Source of the DNA: Erigeron canadensis
Taxonomy: Eukaryota; Streptophyta; Magnoliopsida; Asterales; Asteraceae
Assembly: GCF_010389155.1 (NCBI RefSeq)
Contig: NC_057764.1
Location: 37,890,275-37,954,274 of the forward strand
DNA length: 64,000 bases
Direction of reading: 5' to 3'
Shown: one piece after another, positions 14,583 through 26,800 of the stretch
Layout of the letters: each line of letters begins with the position of its first letter
Position numbering within the stretch: the first letter of the stretch is position 1
Position numbers and translations under genes: made by a program
The notes under the pieces: model-generated
The model's input: only the letters and a program-made list of their open reading frames with translations
Told to the model about the DNA's origin: nothing
Databases searched by the model: none

Positions 14583-17175
14583 ATGCCTCAAGAAAGCCTG
14601 AGATCAGTTGTGTATAGATCATTTGTCACTTGTGAAGATCCAAGAGGTGTAGTTGAAGGTAAAACAATCAGAATATCCAAAACTGATACTACAAAAATGA
14701 GTTCTAGAAAAGCTGAAAATAAAACACAACCAAAGAGTTCAAAAGAGAAAGAGAAAATGTCTCTTGTTGAGGTCAAGAATGGAGCTCAAAAGCTAAATCA
14801 AGCTATTGATTCTTGGTCAAATGGGACTAGTTTTAGAGGCCAACCAAAAGATATTGCGAAAGATTTGCTAAAAGGAGCTCTTGATCTTCAAGAATCTCTC
14901 ATGATGCTTGGCAAGTTGCAAGAAAGTTCGTATATGACAAATTTGAAGAAAAAACAAGAGAAGTTGGGTGAAGACCTTTCCGATAGACTTGACCAGGGCC
15001 GGTTTGAAAGTTTCAGAAGTTATGATTCGGGCTACCAAAAAGAAAGAAAACTAGCAAATGGGTCATCAAGAGATTGTTACTCTGAGCTAAGAGATGTGAT
15101 TAGAGAAGGACTTTCAAAGCAAAATCTTTTGCCAAATAAGGCTTATCAAGAGAGTGCTTTGGCAGGCAGAGACACTGATGCATTAGCAGGTTTGATAGAA
15201 GTTAATAAGTTTAGCATAAATCTATAAGTTAAATAACTTTTGTCCCTGATATTCATATATTTTTCCATATGCATTTATTTGTAGATATTTTGACTCTGCA
15301 GGTAAAAGGACATTGCAGTCATCTCCCGATATAGCTTCAACTAGCTCAAGTAGATCGTCTTCAATGATTTATTCGACTCACGAGTTCACCTCTTCCGACT
15401 CTTTTTCATCAAGGGCTACTGAGGAAAAGCCAAAACGGTCAAATTTGATCGCAAAACTTATGGGTTTAGACCAGTTTCCTTCAAAACTGCTTCCTTCTAG
15501 TCCCCCGAAACAATTGGAGGTGACTAGCAAAATGAGGCCAGCTTTCGATGTTGACTTGCCAAATGCAAAGAAACCTCAATTTTTGGGTCAAAAGATGGAT
15601 AGAGAACATGGTCAAAGGATGGATAGAGAACATATGTCATTAGATGAGATCATTGTAATGATGCAATCAAAAGGACTATTGAGAAGTAACAAGCATGTGA
15701 TCAAACAAACAAGTAAAAGTTTGACAGAGGAGACACCACCGATTGTTTTAATGAGACCCCATCGTTTAGGCCCTGATAATCAGAATGTAAAAGTTTATGA
15801 TAATCCAATGAGAAAACTTCATCAAGAAAAGGCAAAAGCCGAAGATATATCTGTCAAGACTAGAGGGAAAATGAAACTGCCTTCAAATAAGCAAAAAGCT
15901 TCTGCTCTCGTTGTCACAAAACCACAAAGAAATCAAGAGGTTGTGAAAAAAATAGACAAAATTCAAAAGATTGCACCACCTGTCAGGAGGAGTATAGTAG
16001 AGAAGGCAAAATCAGCAAGTTTAGCCTCGAAAAATGATTCTTTGAAGGAAGTGAAGATACAGAGAAGTGTTTCCCCAAATTCCATAACAAAACGCATATC
16101 TTCTTCAGCTTTATCCACCAACAAATCAAGCAACCAGAAGAAGATTATGAAGATTGAAAAGCCTACTCTCGTGAGTTCTTTCAACTTTTCAACAATAGAT
16201 ATAAGATTTATGAAAAAAGTTTGGTTCTAACTCTGTTTACTTATCCTTGCAGAGTCACAAAGTTGTGCAGATCAATATGCCTGATCAGGAGAACACTCTC
16301 GAATCTGAAGTTACGATTAGAGGTAATTTATATACTAAACATGAACATAGTTTTAAATTTGTCATAATTGTATAGAAAGGTAACCAAATGTTGTGTTACT
16401 CATAAAATCCTCAAATTTTTAAAACTTTGGCTAAAAATAATTCATACATATCAAGACCTGGTAGACCATCCAGAACTTCGGCTTAAGGCTTAAGTTCAAA
16501 TTATCTTTCAATGGGCTACTGAATGCAGCTAATGCTTATAGTCGTATACCTAATAATGTAGTCTTTACATTGTTTGATCTACTTTGTACAGAACATGATA
16601 ATGTGAGACAGCAATCTCTCTCTGAAGCTTTTGAAAAGAGTTTAGATCATGTTACTGATGCTGTACCAAGTATGGATCACTTTGAAGCTAGAAATGATCA
16701 TGGAGAAAGTGGTGTTTTTGATGTCATTGAAAGGAAAGAAAAAATCTTGAAAACTATAAGCAGTTTTCAAGATTCTGAACCTGCCAATTTTGAGCTTTTT
16801 CAGGACTGTGTAAACGAGTTATTGGAGCATGAAAACCAAAGGCAAAATCCATTTCTGAGATGCATATTACCATCAAGGGTTTGCACTTCTGAGGGTCATA
16901 TGATGACGGAAATTGCTAAAGGAGTTGAAAATTTAGTAAATTACAGTAAGTTTTCAAATGAGAGTTCTAATGCAGATACAATTTCTAGAATTTTGGAAAG
17001 AGATTTGTATTTAAGTACAAATGGAGGAGTATGGACTGCTGGGTGGACGGATGGGTGTACTGTAAATGAGGTTGAGGAAGCTGTGTTAGATTTGGAGAAG
17101 ATGGTATTGAGCAAATTAATCGATGATATACTAATAGAACTTGTAAGTAGAGGTCGATTTGTGCAGAAGACGTAG
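14583..17175 (+). CDS. TRM-like (TON1-recruiting motif / DUF3741-associated) protein, 4 exons, 709 aa
   Basis: Exons: 14583-15189, 15302-16170, 16253-16322, 16592-17175 (2,130 nt, consistent phases, stop TAG). The diagnostic element is the short LIAKLMGLD motif at about residues 251-259, preceded by a Ser-rich stretch. This is the DUF3741-associated motif shared by the TRM/LONGIFOLIA superfamily of microtubule and cell-shape proteins. The N-terminal third has an acidic and basic helical region (about 60-115) resembling members of the family that begin with a conserved helix and end in DUF4378. The middle is Lys- and Ser-rich and probably disordered. The C-terminal segment, with GWTDG followed by VEEAVLDLEKMVLSKLIDDILIEL, fits the DUF4378 tail. 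The subgroup and partner proteins cannot be told from sequence alone. It converges on the dynein light chain gene. Confidence 0.82.
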
Positions 17176-17486
17176 TATGCAAATGCACGCTAAAGTAATT
17201 TTTATAGTGTTTTGTAGCATGATAATGATACGAAATCATGAATTGGCTACTTAATTCTAGTAGATATATAACGTTTTAGTAGATTGATTATAGTTAAAAG
17301 GTGCTGTTTTTTGCATGTAGAATGGCACAAACCAACACATTCCAGTTATAACAACTTGTATATTATTCTGTATTGTATAAAAATTGTAGATTGCAACTGA
17401 TCTCTGTTTACTTCTGGAGGTAAACACTTCTTTTGTCACAGAAAGAACGATCAACGTTACAAAATCTGTGATTTAAAAGCTTAGAT

Positions 17487-17619
17487 TTTTATTGAACTGA
17501 AAATCTACTTTATTACTACACTATAAACTCCACAATTGTACACCATTGCCAAAATTTAAACCCTGGTCTTTTCTCCAAGAGGCCAACGCCTCTACCACCC
17601 CGCCCAAGTGGTGATGGCT
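17487..17619 (-). mobile_element. Short SINE with 15-bp target-site duplication
   Basis: On the minus strand the head reads GGGCGGGGTGGTAGAGGCG (box A region) and ACCAGGGTTTAAATTTTGG (box B region). The body is only 133 bp and ends in a T-rich or A-rich tail near 17,487. Perfect direct repeats TTTAAAAGCTTAGAT flank it at 17,472-17,486 and 17,620-17,634. It sits between two converging genes. Confidence 0.85.
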
Positions 17620-18037
17620 TTTAAAAGCTTAGATAACCAATATTGAGGTGTCACATAAGAATACGAAAGACTTGATATTGACAAAGTTATTGACACGTCA
17701 GCTGTCACATCATTATCTTGAACATGCAACTTGATTACTATAAACCCATTTTCTTTTTCTTTTTAAAAAATAATCATTTTGAAAGTTTGATGGGATTTTT
17801 CTTGTTGAAAAGGTTTGTGCCAAGTCAGATAGCTTTATTATTCCAAATTTTGGTTCACGTTCAAATAAAAAGACTTATGCATAATTTACAAATATGATGT
17901 TATTGCTTTATGCTAAAATGAAATAAAGAGTATGGCCTATCAAACATGGTACAATATTCAAATTCTATAATTGATTTAGACCAATCTATTCTACTTATGA
18001 AAAAGATGAAGAAGCCTATAGTTCTTGATTAAAGAAA

Positions 18038-18504
18038 TCAAGAAGAAGCACCTTTAAAGATGAGGAAACTGAGAGTCTCCAATGAGAAATAGATGAAAGA
18101 GCCTTTTGAGTGAGTAAAGAAGCTACTAAAATTTGAGCCCACTACACATTGCCATCCACCACCATAAACCTTATCAAATTCCTACAAATTCATCAAAAAA
18201 ATTCACAAATTTATTCACAAAATATTACATAAACATAAAAAACATGTTCAAAACACTTGCACACAAAAAAAAAAACATTTGAATGACCCTTTTGTAGCCT
18301 GAATATACTCAAATATACTCAAATTACAAAAAAAAAAAAAAAAAGATGTTAAATGAAAAAAGATACCTTCTTGATATGTGCAGCAATGGAAGTGCAGTCA
18401 ATAACATCATAAACATCAAGAGCATGAGATGCAGAATCCATTGCATGAACTTGCATCTTCAATGGCATATCTGTATCCTTAACATATGCTTTCCCTTCCA
18501 ACAT
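18038..18504 (-). CDS. Dynein light chain LC8-type protein, 2 exons, 93 aa
   Basis: Exons on the minus strand are 18504-18367 (46 codons) and 18181-18038, giving 282 nt with stop TGA. The product begins MLEGKAYVKDTDMPLKMQ and contains GGGWQCVVGSNFSSFFTHS and FIYFSLETLSFLIFKG, the two hallmark blocks of the LC8 (DYNLL) fold. LC8 is a homodimeric hub that binds short peptides in many proteins. Flowering plants lack dynein motors, so the plant copies are thought to act as dimerisation adaptors. An in-frame ATG 12 codons upstream (18,540) exists, but MLEGKA is the family start. Confidence 0.92.
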
Positions 18505-19960
18505 TCTATATATCTTCCTTTCAAAATGTTTATTGATCACTAAACTTTATAAAAAAAATTTTTCAAGATTCTATGTATCTATATAGTTTCTTGAATTAAT
18601 TATACACTTCAAGATTCTATATATTTATAGTAAGAGTAGCAAGTCATTGAAAAATTTGAAATACTGAAAATGTGAAAAGGGTAATGATTGTAGATGAGAA
18701 ATTAAGGGCCATAAACTTCATTGTCCTATAACAAACTATGAAACTTCTAGTCGACTTATTGAATAGGTCCATTCATTGCCAAGGTGTGGAAAACTCTGAA
18801 TGGTGGCATGTTTTTGTTTGTTTTCATAAGAGTCTAATGCATACCCATCTTTTTAGTTATCAAAATGTCACCCATGACTTATGATTGTCACTTTTTGTAA
18901 ATAAAGTACAAGATTTTATTGTTCTTTTTCATTATTCGTAGGGTATGGCCGACACGTAACGTGTGGCAAGATGATCATATGTGTCCACATGGTATTTGAG
19001 TAAGTTTAGAACGATCATTTTTGTACATATGAGAGGTAATTTATACATCAAATCAAATGTGTACATAATCGATAGATATCCAATTGTGATATCGAGATTA
19101 TGGTTTCCATAATATGTTATTTTTTAAATAAAAATATAGGAATATTGTAAATAAGAAAAACTAAAAACCACCATATATCTTGGCAATGAATGGACCATAT
19201 ATTTCAAATACATGTTCGTTAGGAAGCCAGTATTATTATCGACATGATAATCATATAAAACATCACATCACTTGCCACTAAATGATAATATGAAAACTAT
19301 TAAGTTAACAAAATAACAAAACATGAAAATTTGGATACTTTTAATTGTCTTAGCCTAAGAAAATAGCGTCATGTGAAAGGTATAGGGAGTCATTGTAGAG
19401 TTTGAAGTAGGCATTTTGAGTTAAATTAAGTGACAATTGTCATAGCAATTAAGTACACGACTATCTTTTACAGCACATCTAAAGGGAGAGACCACTATGT
19501 AATATACATATTGACACTAACGTATGAAGACACAACTCCTAGTCTTAACTATGTTTATGACAAACCGCCACCATGTGTAACTTTTATTGCATTGATGTGG
19601 AATTTAATTAAATTAGATGACTTGGAAGTTGGAACATGTAAGCGATGATCATGTGGATCTTGAAAAACTAGCAACTTAGCAACTAGTGAATGGCCAAGGC
19701 CCAATATGAGTACAAGGCATTCATAGTTTAACAATCCTAAGCCAATCTGCAAGTTGGGCTAAAGCTAAACTATAAATTTCATTAATCTTCAACATCATAG
19801 ATAATTAATTTGAATTCAAAAATCGAAACTATAGACCAAACGAAATGGAGAGATTTTTTCTTTTGTTGGAAATTATTCCAAGAGGTCAATGATCGAGATG
19901 TACGTGATCAAAACATGGGTATTTCATGATCGTTTAAGAATCAAATTTTTTATTTTATAA
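18505..19960. repeat. Spacer with a perfect 18-bp inverted repeat
   Basis: No gene is seen here. GGTCCATTCATTGCCAAG at about 18,768-18,785 recurs in exact inverted orientation at about 19,179-19,196, 430 bp apart outer to outer. This could be the ends of a decayed TIR element, but identity stops at the core and no target duplication was found. Confidence 0.45.
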
Positions 19961-20945
19961 TCTATATTTATACAATATTATAAAGCAAATTCCCACTGTC
20001 TAACATTTTAAGTTTCAACATTTACTTTTCTAAAATTCATCCCTTTATCTATTCTATTTTATCTAAAATAACTATAATATCATTTCTTTCTTCTCAAATA
20101 TCAACCAATCATTTTTTTTTATCTCTCCTCCATAAATCATTTATTCCTTCAATTCATTCAAAATCTTTTATCTCAAAAACCGTACATCGATAAATTATAA
20201 AAATTAGGTGGGTATTCTTAAAATTTCATGCCTCTTTCATTAGAGATGTCATTCGATATACTTTTGACGAATTTTTAAATATGAGAGCGAAACCCATACG
20301 ACTAAGGCATTTGACTATCATACTCTATGACATATCAACTCCTTTGACATATCACACTCTATGACCTAGCTATCACCCCCACCATTTCACCGCCGCAACG
20401 CACGGATATTTACTCTCGTCATATTAAGATATTTCATTATGCTACCTTAACATAGTTACTATAAACGGGATCAGGGTTAATAGTTTGATATAAACTTTAT
20501 ACGGTAATAAGCAATAACAAAAAGCCTCTAGATTTTCAACATTGAACTTAAATTTTCAATATTGATTTTAAGTACCTCCCCAAAATGATACCCTATCAAT
20601 TCTATATTTACTTAAAATAACTATATTATCCTTTCCATCTCCTCAAATCTCAACCAATCATTTTTTTTCTCTTTCCTCCATAAATCATTTATTACTCCAA
20701 CTCATTTAAAATCTTTTCTCTCAAAAACCGTATATCGATAAATCATAAAATTTATATTCATGTTTTTTCATTGTCATTCGATATACTTTCAACGAATTTT
20801 TAAATCCAAGGACGGATCCCGTACGGCTAAGGCATTTGGCTATCACACTCTATGACCTATCACCTTCTATGACTTATCACACGCTATGACCTATCACCCC
20901 CATCATCTCACCGTCGCAACACGCGAATACTTGCTCTCGTATGAT
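19961..20945 (+). mobile_element. Tandem pair of Helitron-like non-autonomous copies
   Basis: Two diverged copies lie head to tail, about 19,961-20,416 and 20,500-20,945. They share a long AT-rich body (AACCAATCATTTTTTTT, TCTCAAAAACCGTA, CATTCGATATACTTT) and a GC-rich end containing TATGACCTATCACCCCC and a short hairpin around GCCGCAACGCACGG. The first copy begins A|TCTATATTTATACAATATT, like plant Helitron 5' ends. Both 3' ends read CTCTCGT rather than CTAG|T, so the termini are decayed. A related, better preserved copy lies at 25,932-26,215. Confidence 0.55.
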
Positions 20946-23894
20946 CTAAAGGACCGCGAGATCAGGCTTAATAGTTTGATTCAAATCTTCTGTAATAGCT
21001 GCTAGGAAAATGATAGCTTCCAAGTCATATGTGTCTATGTGAGTTTGTGTACCCTATTTTGGAATTTTCATTTAAATAAGGAGGTTGAGAGAAAAGTGAG
21101 GGGTAATAAGCTGTATTGAGATACCCTCATTTGTGTCTTCGAAGATGCAATAATGTTAGAGGGTTTCCAATATCGAATCTTTCATGGAAAGTTGTATGCT
21201 TGAAAAGATTGATTTATGATAATAAACTAGACTAGTGAGTTGAACCCAGTAAATCGTTTTCTCTTTAATTTAGTTATTCGTTTTATGTGTATTGATTTCT
21301 TGTTTTGGTGATTAATCTTAACAAAGTGGTATCAAAGTTAATGTAATCACACGGTCAGAGGGTATTAAAACTAATAAAATTTAGAGTTTTGCTAAATGAA
21401 GCTCTTTAACCTATAATATAACTAAAAGAAGGGGTTGAGATACACTTAACATTCTTAATCTTCCTTCTTTAGTATAAAGCTCCCTCCTAATTAATTCCTA
21501 CATTATCTCCTATTTTTCTATATATTTTTCACGCGTCCTTTTTTATATTTAACCTTAAAATAATATAAAATTGATTGTTCGCTCTTTTTCTATAGATAAA
21601 TTTTTTATATATTGTCCTTAAACCAATACCACTAAACTGTTTACTAAAGGGTTACAATATCTAAGTATTAATGTTTGGACTAGCAATCGTGTATCACGCG
21701 ATGATTTTATCGGCAGTGCAAAGTTAATTTCTCTTACTTCTCCTTGAGTGCTTTTTATGTTTGTGAGGTTAATAGTGATACTTTTCTAAGAATGAATCAT
21801 TGGATTGTTTTGCTAGTTAAAAAGGTTATTTTATAGATTAATAAATAGCTATTCTATAGGCTTATTATGTTGAAATTGATTATGTTATAGTTAATGGTTA
21901 ATTTTTGGATTACTCTGGTCATCTTTTGTCTTTTCTGACATGTCGATATCACAGTCACTAAACCTACTATAGTGATTACACACCAACATTTAACCTAAGA
22001 TATTTTGATATCATCAACAAATCAAACGTAAATCGATAATGTAACATGATATCTATATATTCATCAAACGAAATAATATATACAAAGTAAAAAAACTAAA
22101 CATGACAAAAATTTAGTCATATAAAATACACATAAATACAATACGAATAAGTAAAAAACTAATAAGATAAATAAGAGAAAATCATTATAGTTTTTGCTTT
22201 CAGTTATGCTGAAAAGATGAAGAAAAAACCTTATGTAGTGACGGGAAAAAATAATCCTAAACACAATTAGGAAATAAAGTATTTTATCTCCAACAATCAA
22301 GAAATTCATTCGTAAAACTCAAAATAACTACTATTATCATTATAAAATAGACATTTTTTTGTGGCTGGAATAACCAATTTTGGTTAAGGTTTCGGCCAAG
22401 AGAACGAAGGAGAAAGAACAAAATTGTTTGGTCATGTATAACCTAATAATATTTTTAAATAAATTTTAAATTATGATATAGTCTTCAAAGTTGTATATAT
22501 TTTAATAAATAATATTATTAATATCAAATATCATTGCCAAATTAATAAATGTATTGGACGTCTTCTTATATCTTAATATGGGTTTTGAGTTTTTTTTTTT
22601 TAATTTTGTGTATATAGTTTTGATTTAATATTTTATGTTATATTTAATAAAATAAATTACATTGGTTTGAGAGTAAATAGAGATTATAAGATAAATATTG
22701 TAAAAAAAAATATGGAGATGCCACGTAGGATACAATCCTATGTAGCAATGTTTAAAGCTAGCTTTAGGTTGAAAAAATGGTTTAAAAAGCTAGGATTTTT
22801 TACTGTTTTAATATATATATATATATAGATTGGTATACGACTGAAGATTAACTTTATAAATTAAAAACCAATTGAAAAATACTTCATGATTATGATAAAT
22901 TAACAACGAAGAAAAGTGTGAAACATAATATATGTATAGATAGATTATTAAGAATAACTTTATAAATTAAAAACCAATTGAAAAATACTTCATGATTATG
23001 ATAAATTGACAACGAAGAAAACTGTGAAACATAATATATGTATAGATAGATTATTATAAAGGGCTATGTAATTTGGGGTATACGTGTTGAACGTAATATA
23101 TATATATAGTTTGATTATGAAGTGTATATAGTAAATAGAAAATGAAAAAAAAAAGAAAGAAGAGGTAATAAAATATCATGGATTATGAGTCATAAATTAT
23201 GAAATGTTTATAGTTAAAATAAAAAAGTTAAAAAATGTCATGCAATGTTAGTCGTGATTTTTTATATATGTTTGATTTATATAAATATCTACATATATAT
23301 ATGCTTTTTCTATATGCCATATTTAAAATATATGTATAATTATATTATATTATTTAATGAAAATCTATTAGTGTGAAAAAAATATGGTGGTGCCACGTAG
23401 GATAAATCCTATGTGACATGTTTAGAGATAATTTTAATAAGTCATTTACTTTGAATAGTACATACTTTGAATCGTTTTATGTTTGATTTTTAGATATTTA
23501 AATTTTATTTCGTATCTATTTAATACACTTGAATTTCAATTTTTTTAATTTTGATTAATATATTTAGAGACTAACCGTTCATTAGACGGGCTTGAACACC
23601 AGTTAATTATAACGAACTTTTAACATGAAAGTGAAGTCTAAAGGCTTTGTTTAATATTTTCTTAAAATTTATAACGAAAGATCGAATTATCCCGAATATT
23701 TATAAAGTTTCATGCCAAACATGGGCACATAAACATTAAAAGGACCATTTATTTCCATATCGAGGGTTTAACACAATATAACAAACCAAAAGCTCTCCAC
23801 TTGTTGACACGCAACACCAAATTCCCCAAAACCAAGTTTCTAAACATTCCATCGTCCAATTGTGAGGATATCAAGAAAATTTTGCAGAGTAAAA
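20946..23894. repeat. AT-rich spacer with a 106-bp tandem duplication
   Basis: No gene is seen. A 106-bp unit starting TAACTTTATAAATTAAAAAC is repeated almost exactly at 22,849-22,954 and 22,955-23,056. A second repeat family, containing TGCCACGTAGGAT, occurs near 22,720 and 23,394. The final 200 bp is presumably the promoter and leader of the COV-like gene. Confidence 0.55.
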
Positions 23895-26800
23895 ATGGGT
23901 GATCAAAAGTCATCGTCATCAACATCCATCGTAAGAGATAGAGATAGAGATCGTGAGCTTCTTATTCCAATCCATGATGATGAACAACAACAACTATCAT
24001 CTCCTAAACCTTCTTCATTCTCTCATCACACTGGCCATGAGGTTTTTTTATTTATTTTTATGTAAAGTTTGAAACTTTTTATGATTTTTGGTGATTTGAT
24101 GGCTTTATGTTGGCGGGTTTGTGGTTTTGGTTAATTATAAATCGGGTTCTAGTAATTGGGTTGATTTCTGTGGTGGGTTTTTGTTATTAAAGTGAAAATG
24201 TAAAATCTTGATTAGGGTTACAGTCTTTTAGATGGGTGAAAATTTGTGGGTTTAGTGATTGGATTGATTTGTGTGATTGTTTTTTTTTACGAGTTTATTA
24301 CCTATGATAACCAGCTACTTATTTTGTCGTCACAATTGAGACAATGTACTTTTTGAGTGCAAAAGCAGCATGGTTGGATCAGTGGTAAACACCCTTGCCT
24401 TTGGAGACAGAGGTCATGGGTTCGATCCTCATCCCATGCAAAGGTTGGAGGGCCTTTTCTACCATTTAGGTAGAAACTGGAAGCAGCCTCTCTACTTTGG
24501 TAGAGGTAAGGTCTGCCTACATCTTAACCTCCCCCATACACCGTCGAGGTATTGGGGCTCAAAACCCGCGGGAGGCGGCACTGAGTAGTTACTTACTTTT
24601 TACTTTTTGAGTGCAATTTTAGGGGGCATTATAAGCTGGCTCTGGTTACCCTTTTGAACAACATTTTTTAACTGACTGTAATCAAAGCTTATATCGCAAT
24701 TTAATCTGATTACTTAGTATATGATGATGTGATGTGATCATATTATGCAAAGGTGGCATATACATATTGAAGAGTATGTGAAATTAGGGTCAAACCGAAT
24801 TAACCAAGACGTTTTAATTCCCTTGAAATGCAATTGAAAGTACATTTTCTCAATAGAGAAAAATCGAAAATTGAAAAAGCACTGTGCACCTTCATGAATT
24901 GATTTTTGATTAGGTTTTAGATGGATCAAAGTTTTAGATGGTTTAGCAACTGGTTAGATTTCAGTTCATTAAGTGAAGTCCCTTAGATATCAATCTACTT
25001 GTAAAATTCCTAGTTGGTTTGATTTATGTAATGGGTTTTGCCGTTTTGGTTATTAAAATGAAAAGTTGAATCTTGATAGGTTGGATGAAGGGTTGACAAT
25101 TGTGTTATGAGTCCTTTAGAGTTACCAAACAGGACACAAAGTGTGGGATATATAAAAAGGAAACTATATTAAGTTTCATATTGTTGCATTAGTGAAGGAA
25201 ATTGTGGATCGTGGTAAACCAGAAAAACTAGATGTATGTATTTGGTTGGTATAACTTCTTCATTTTGGTTACATTCTTTAATCTTATCGAGTATTGATCA
25301 GGTTTTTGACCGATGAAACTTTTAGGTTTTGGTAATTGATTTGATTTCCTGATGATTTTCTTTTTTTTGATATGAAAATTTGGATCTTGAATAGGGTTTA
25401 GAGAAAAGGTTTATGAGTATTGAAATGGTTGTGTTTACTGATTTTTGATTGGTTTCTTTTTGTTTCATTGGTAAAGAAACTGTAAGTTATGGTACCTTGT
25501 TTGATAAGTTTGTATTCATAGTTTTAAAGGTATTTGTTTTAATGTTGGCCTTTTCTATGTAGACCTTCTCGAAGGTTCTTCGGAGCTGGGCTTCTAAAAA
25601 GTTCATGACTGGATGGTATGCAGAATTTTATTCATGATCTTTTCAATTTGTTTTGAATTCAAGCATAACTCTGTTTCTACTTTACTTCATATTTCATTGT
25701 TTGCCATCAGAGATAATGTTTTTTGTTTACTTTTATATATGCTGTATGGCAAACTGAACTTTTGCTGGCTTTTGACCGTGCTCGCAGTGTCATCCTATTA
25801 CCGTTAGCTATTACTTTCTACATAACGTGGTGGTTTATACATTTTGTGGACGGTTTCTTCTCTCCTATCTATGCTCAACTTGGCATAAATATATTCGGTA
25901 AGTGTACCCTGACCTTATCTATACTTCTATATCTATACTACATTATAAAGCATTCACTCCCTCTTTTTTTTTCAACAAAGTTTTTGATAACCCCAAAATG
26001 CCCCTCTCTTTTGTTTACTAATCTAAGCATCTCCACCTAATATACCTATAATACCCTTAATGAAATTATATACAACATACATCCCTCAACCATAAAAATA
26101 ACTACATTACTTCTTTTACATCAATCACTTTTACATTAATAACCACACCGCTGCCGCCACCGCCGCCCCGTTGCCGCTACCGCCACACCTCCTCATCGCG
26201 AGGGCATTTGGCTAGTCTTACTAGGTCCATATGTTTGCCTTTGTATAAGCTCGTTTGGAGTGCATTTTCAAAGTCATTATTGTGACTTGAAGAATTAGAA
26301 TAAAAAAGTTAGGAATAGTCGGGTTATCTTAAGCAAATTGCTAAAATCACTTTTCTAAATATGGTTATTTTGACCTTAAAGTTTTTGCTGACGCAAAGCT
26401 GATTAGAGCAACTGCAAACTTGCGTCTTCAAACGATTATCTCTTTAGTTTGACCTTAAAGTTATTGCCTAATACTTAAAGCTGATTAGAGCAACTACAAA
26501 TTTGCGTCTTCAAACTGATTATCTGTTTATTTTAACATGACAGTATTCAACTTTTAGTACCTGGAACTTTGGATGGATAGATTTTGCTTTTGATTACTTA
26601 GGGATCAATTAGTCAGTTTGGTATCACCCGTAAGAAAAATGATCAAGGATGCTTTTGGTTTAAGGGTCTGGGGTGAAAGAATGGGAATGAAAGTGATAGG
26701 TATTGCTTGGTTTGTTAAGATGGTCACCCTAAAATGGGTATGAAATCTATAAAATGGATGTTTTTATTAAACCATCGAAAAGGGTGGGTTTCAGTTTCAT

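Noticed and set aside
22064..22309. 81-residue hydrophobic minus-strand open frame
   Set aside because: Phe/Leu/Tyr-rich translation of AT-rich DNA, with no start context, splice support or paralogue.
24370..24588. 72-residue open frame
   Set aside because: It lies wholly within the SINE at 24,363-24,600 and reflects its tRNA-like GC-rich head.
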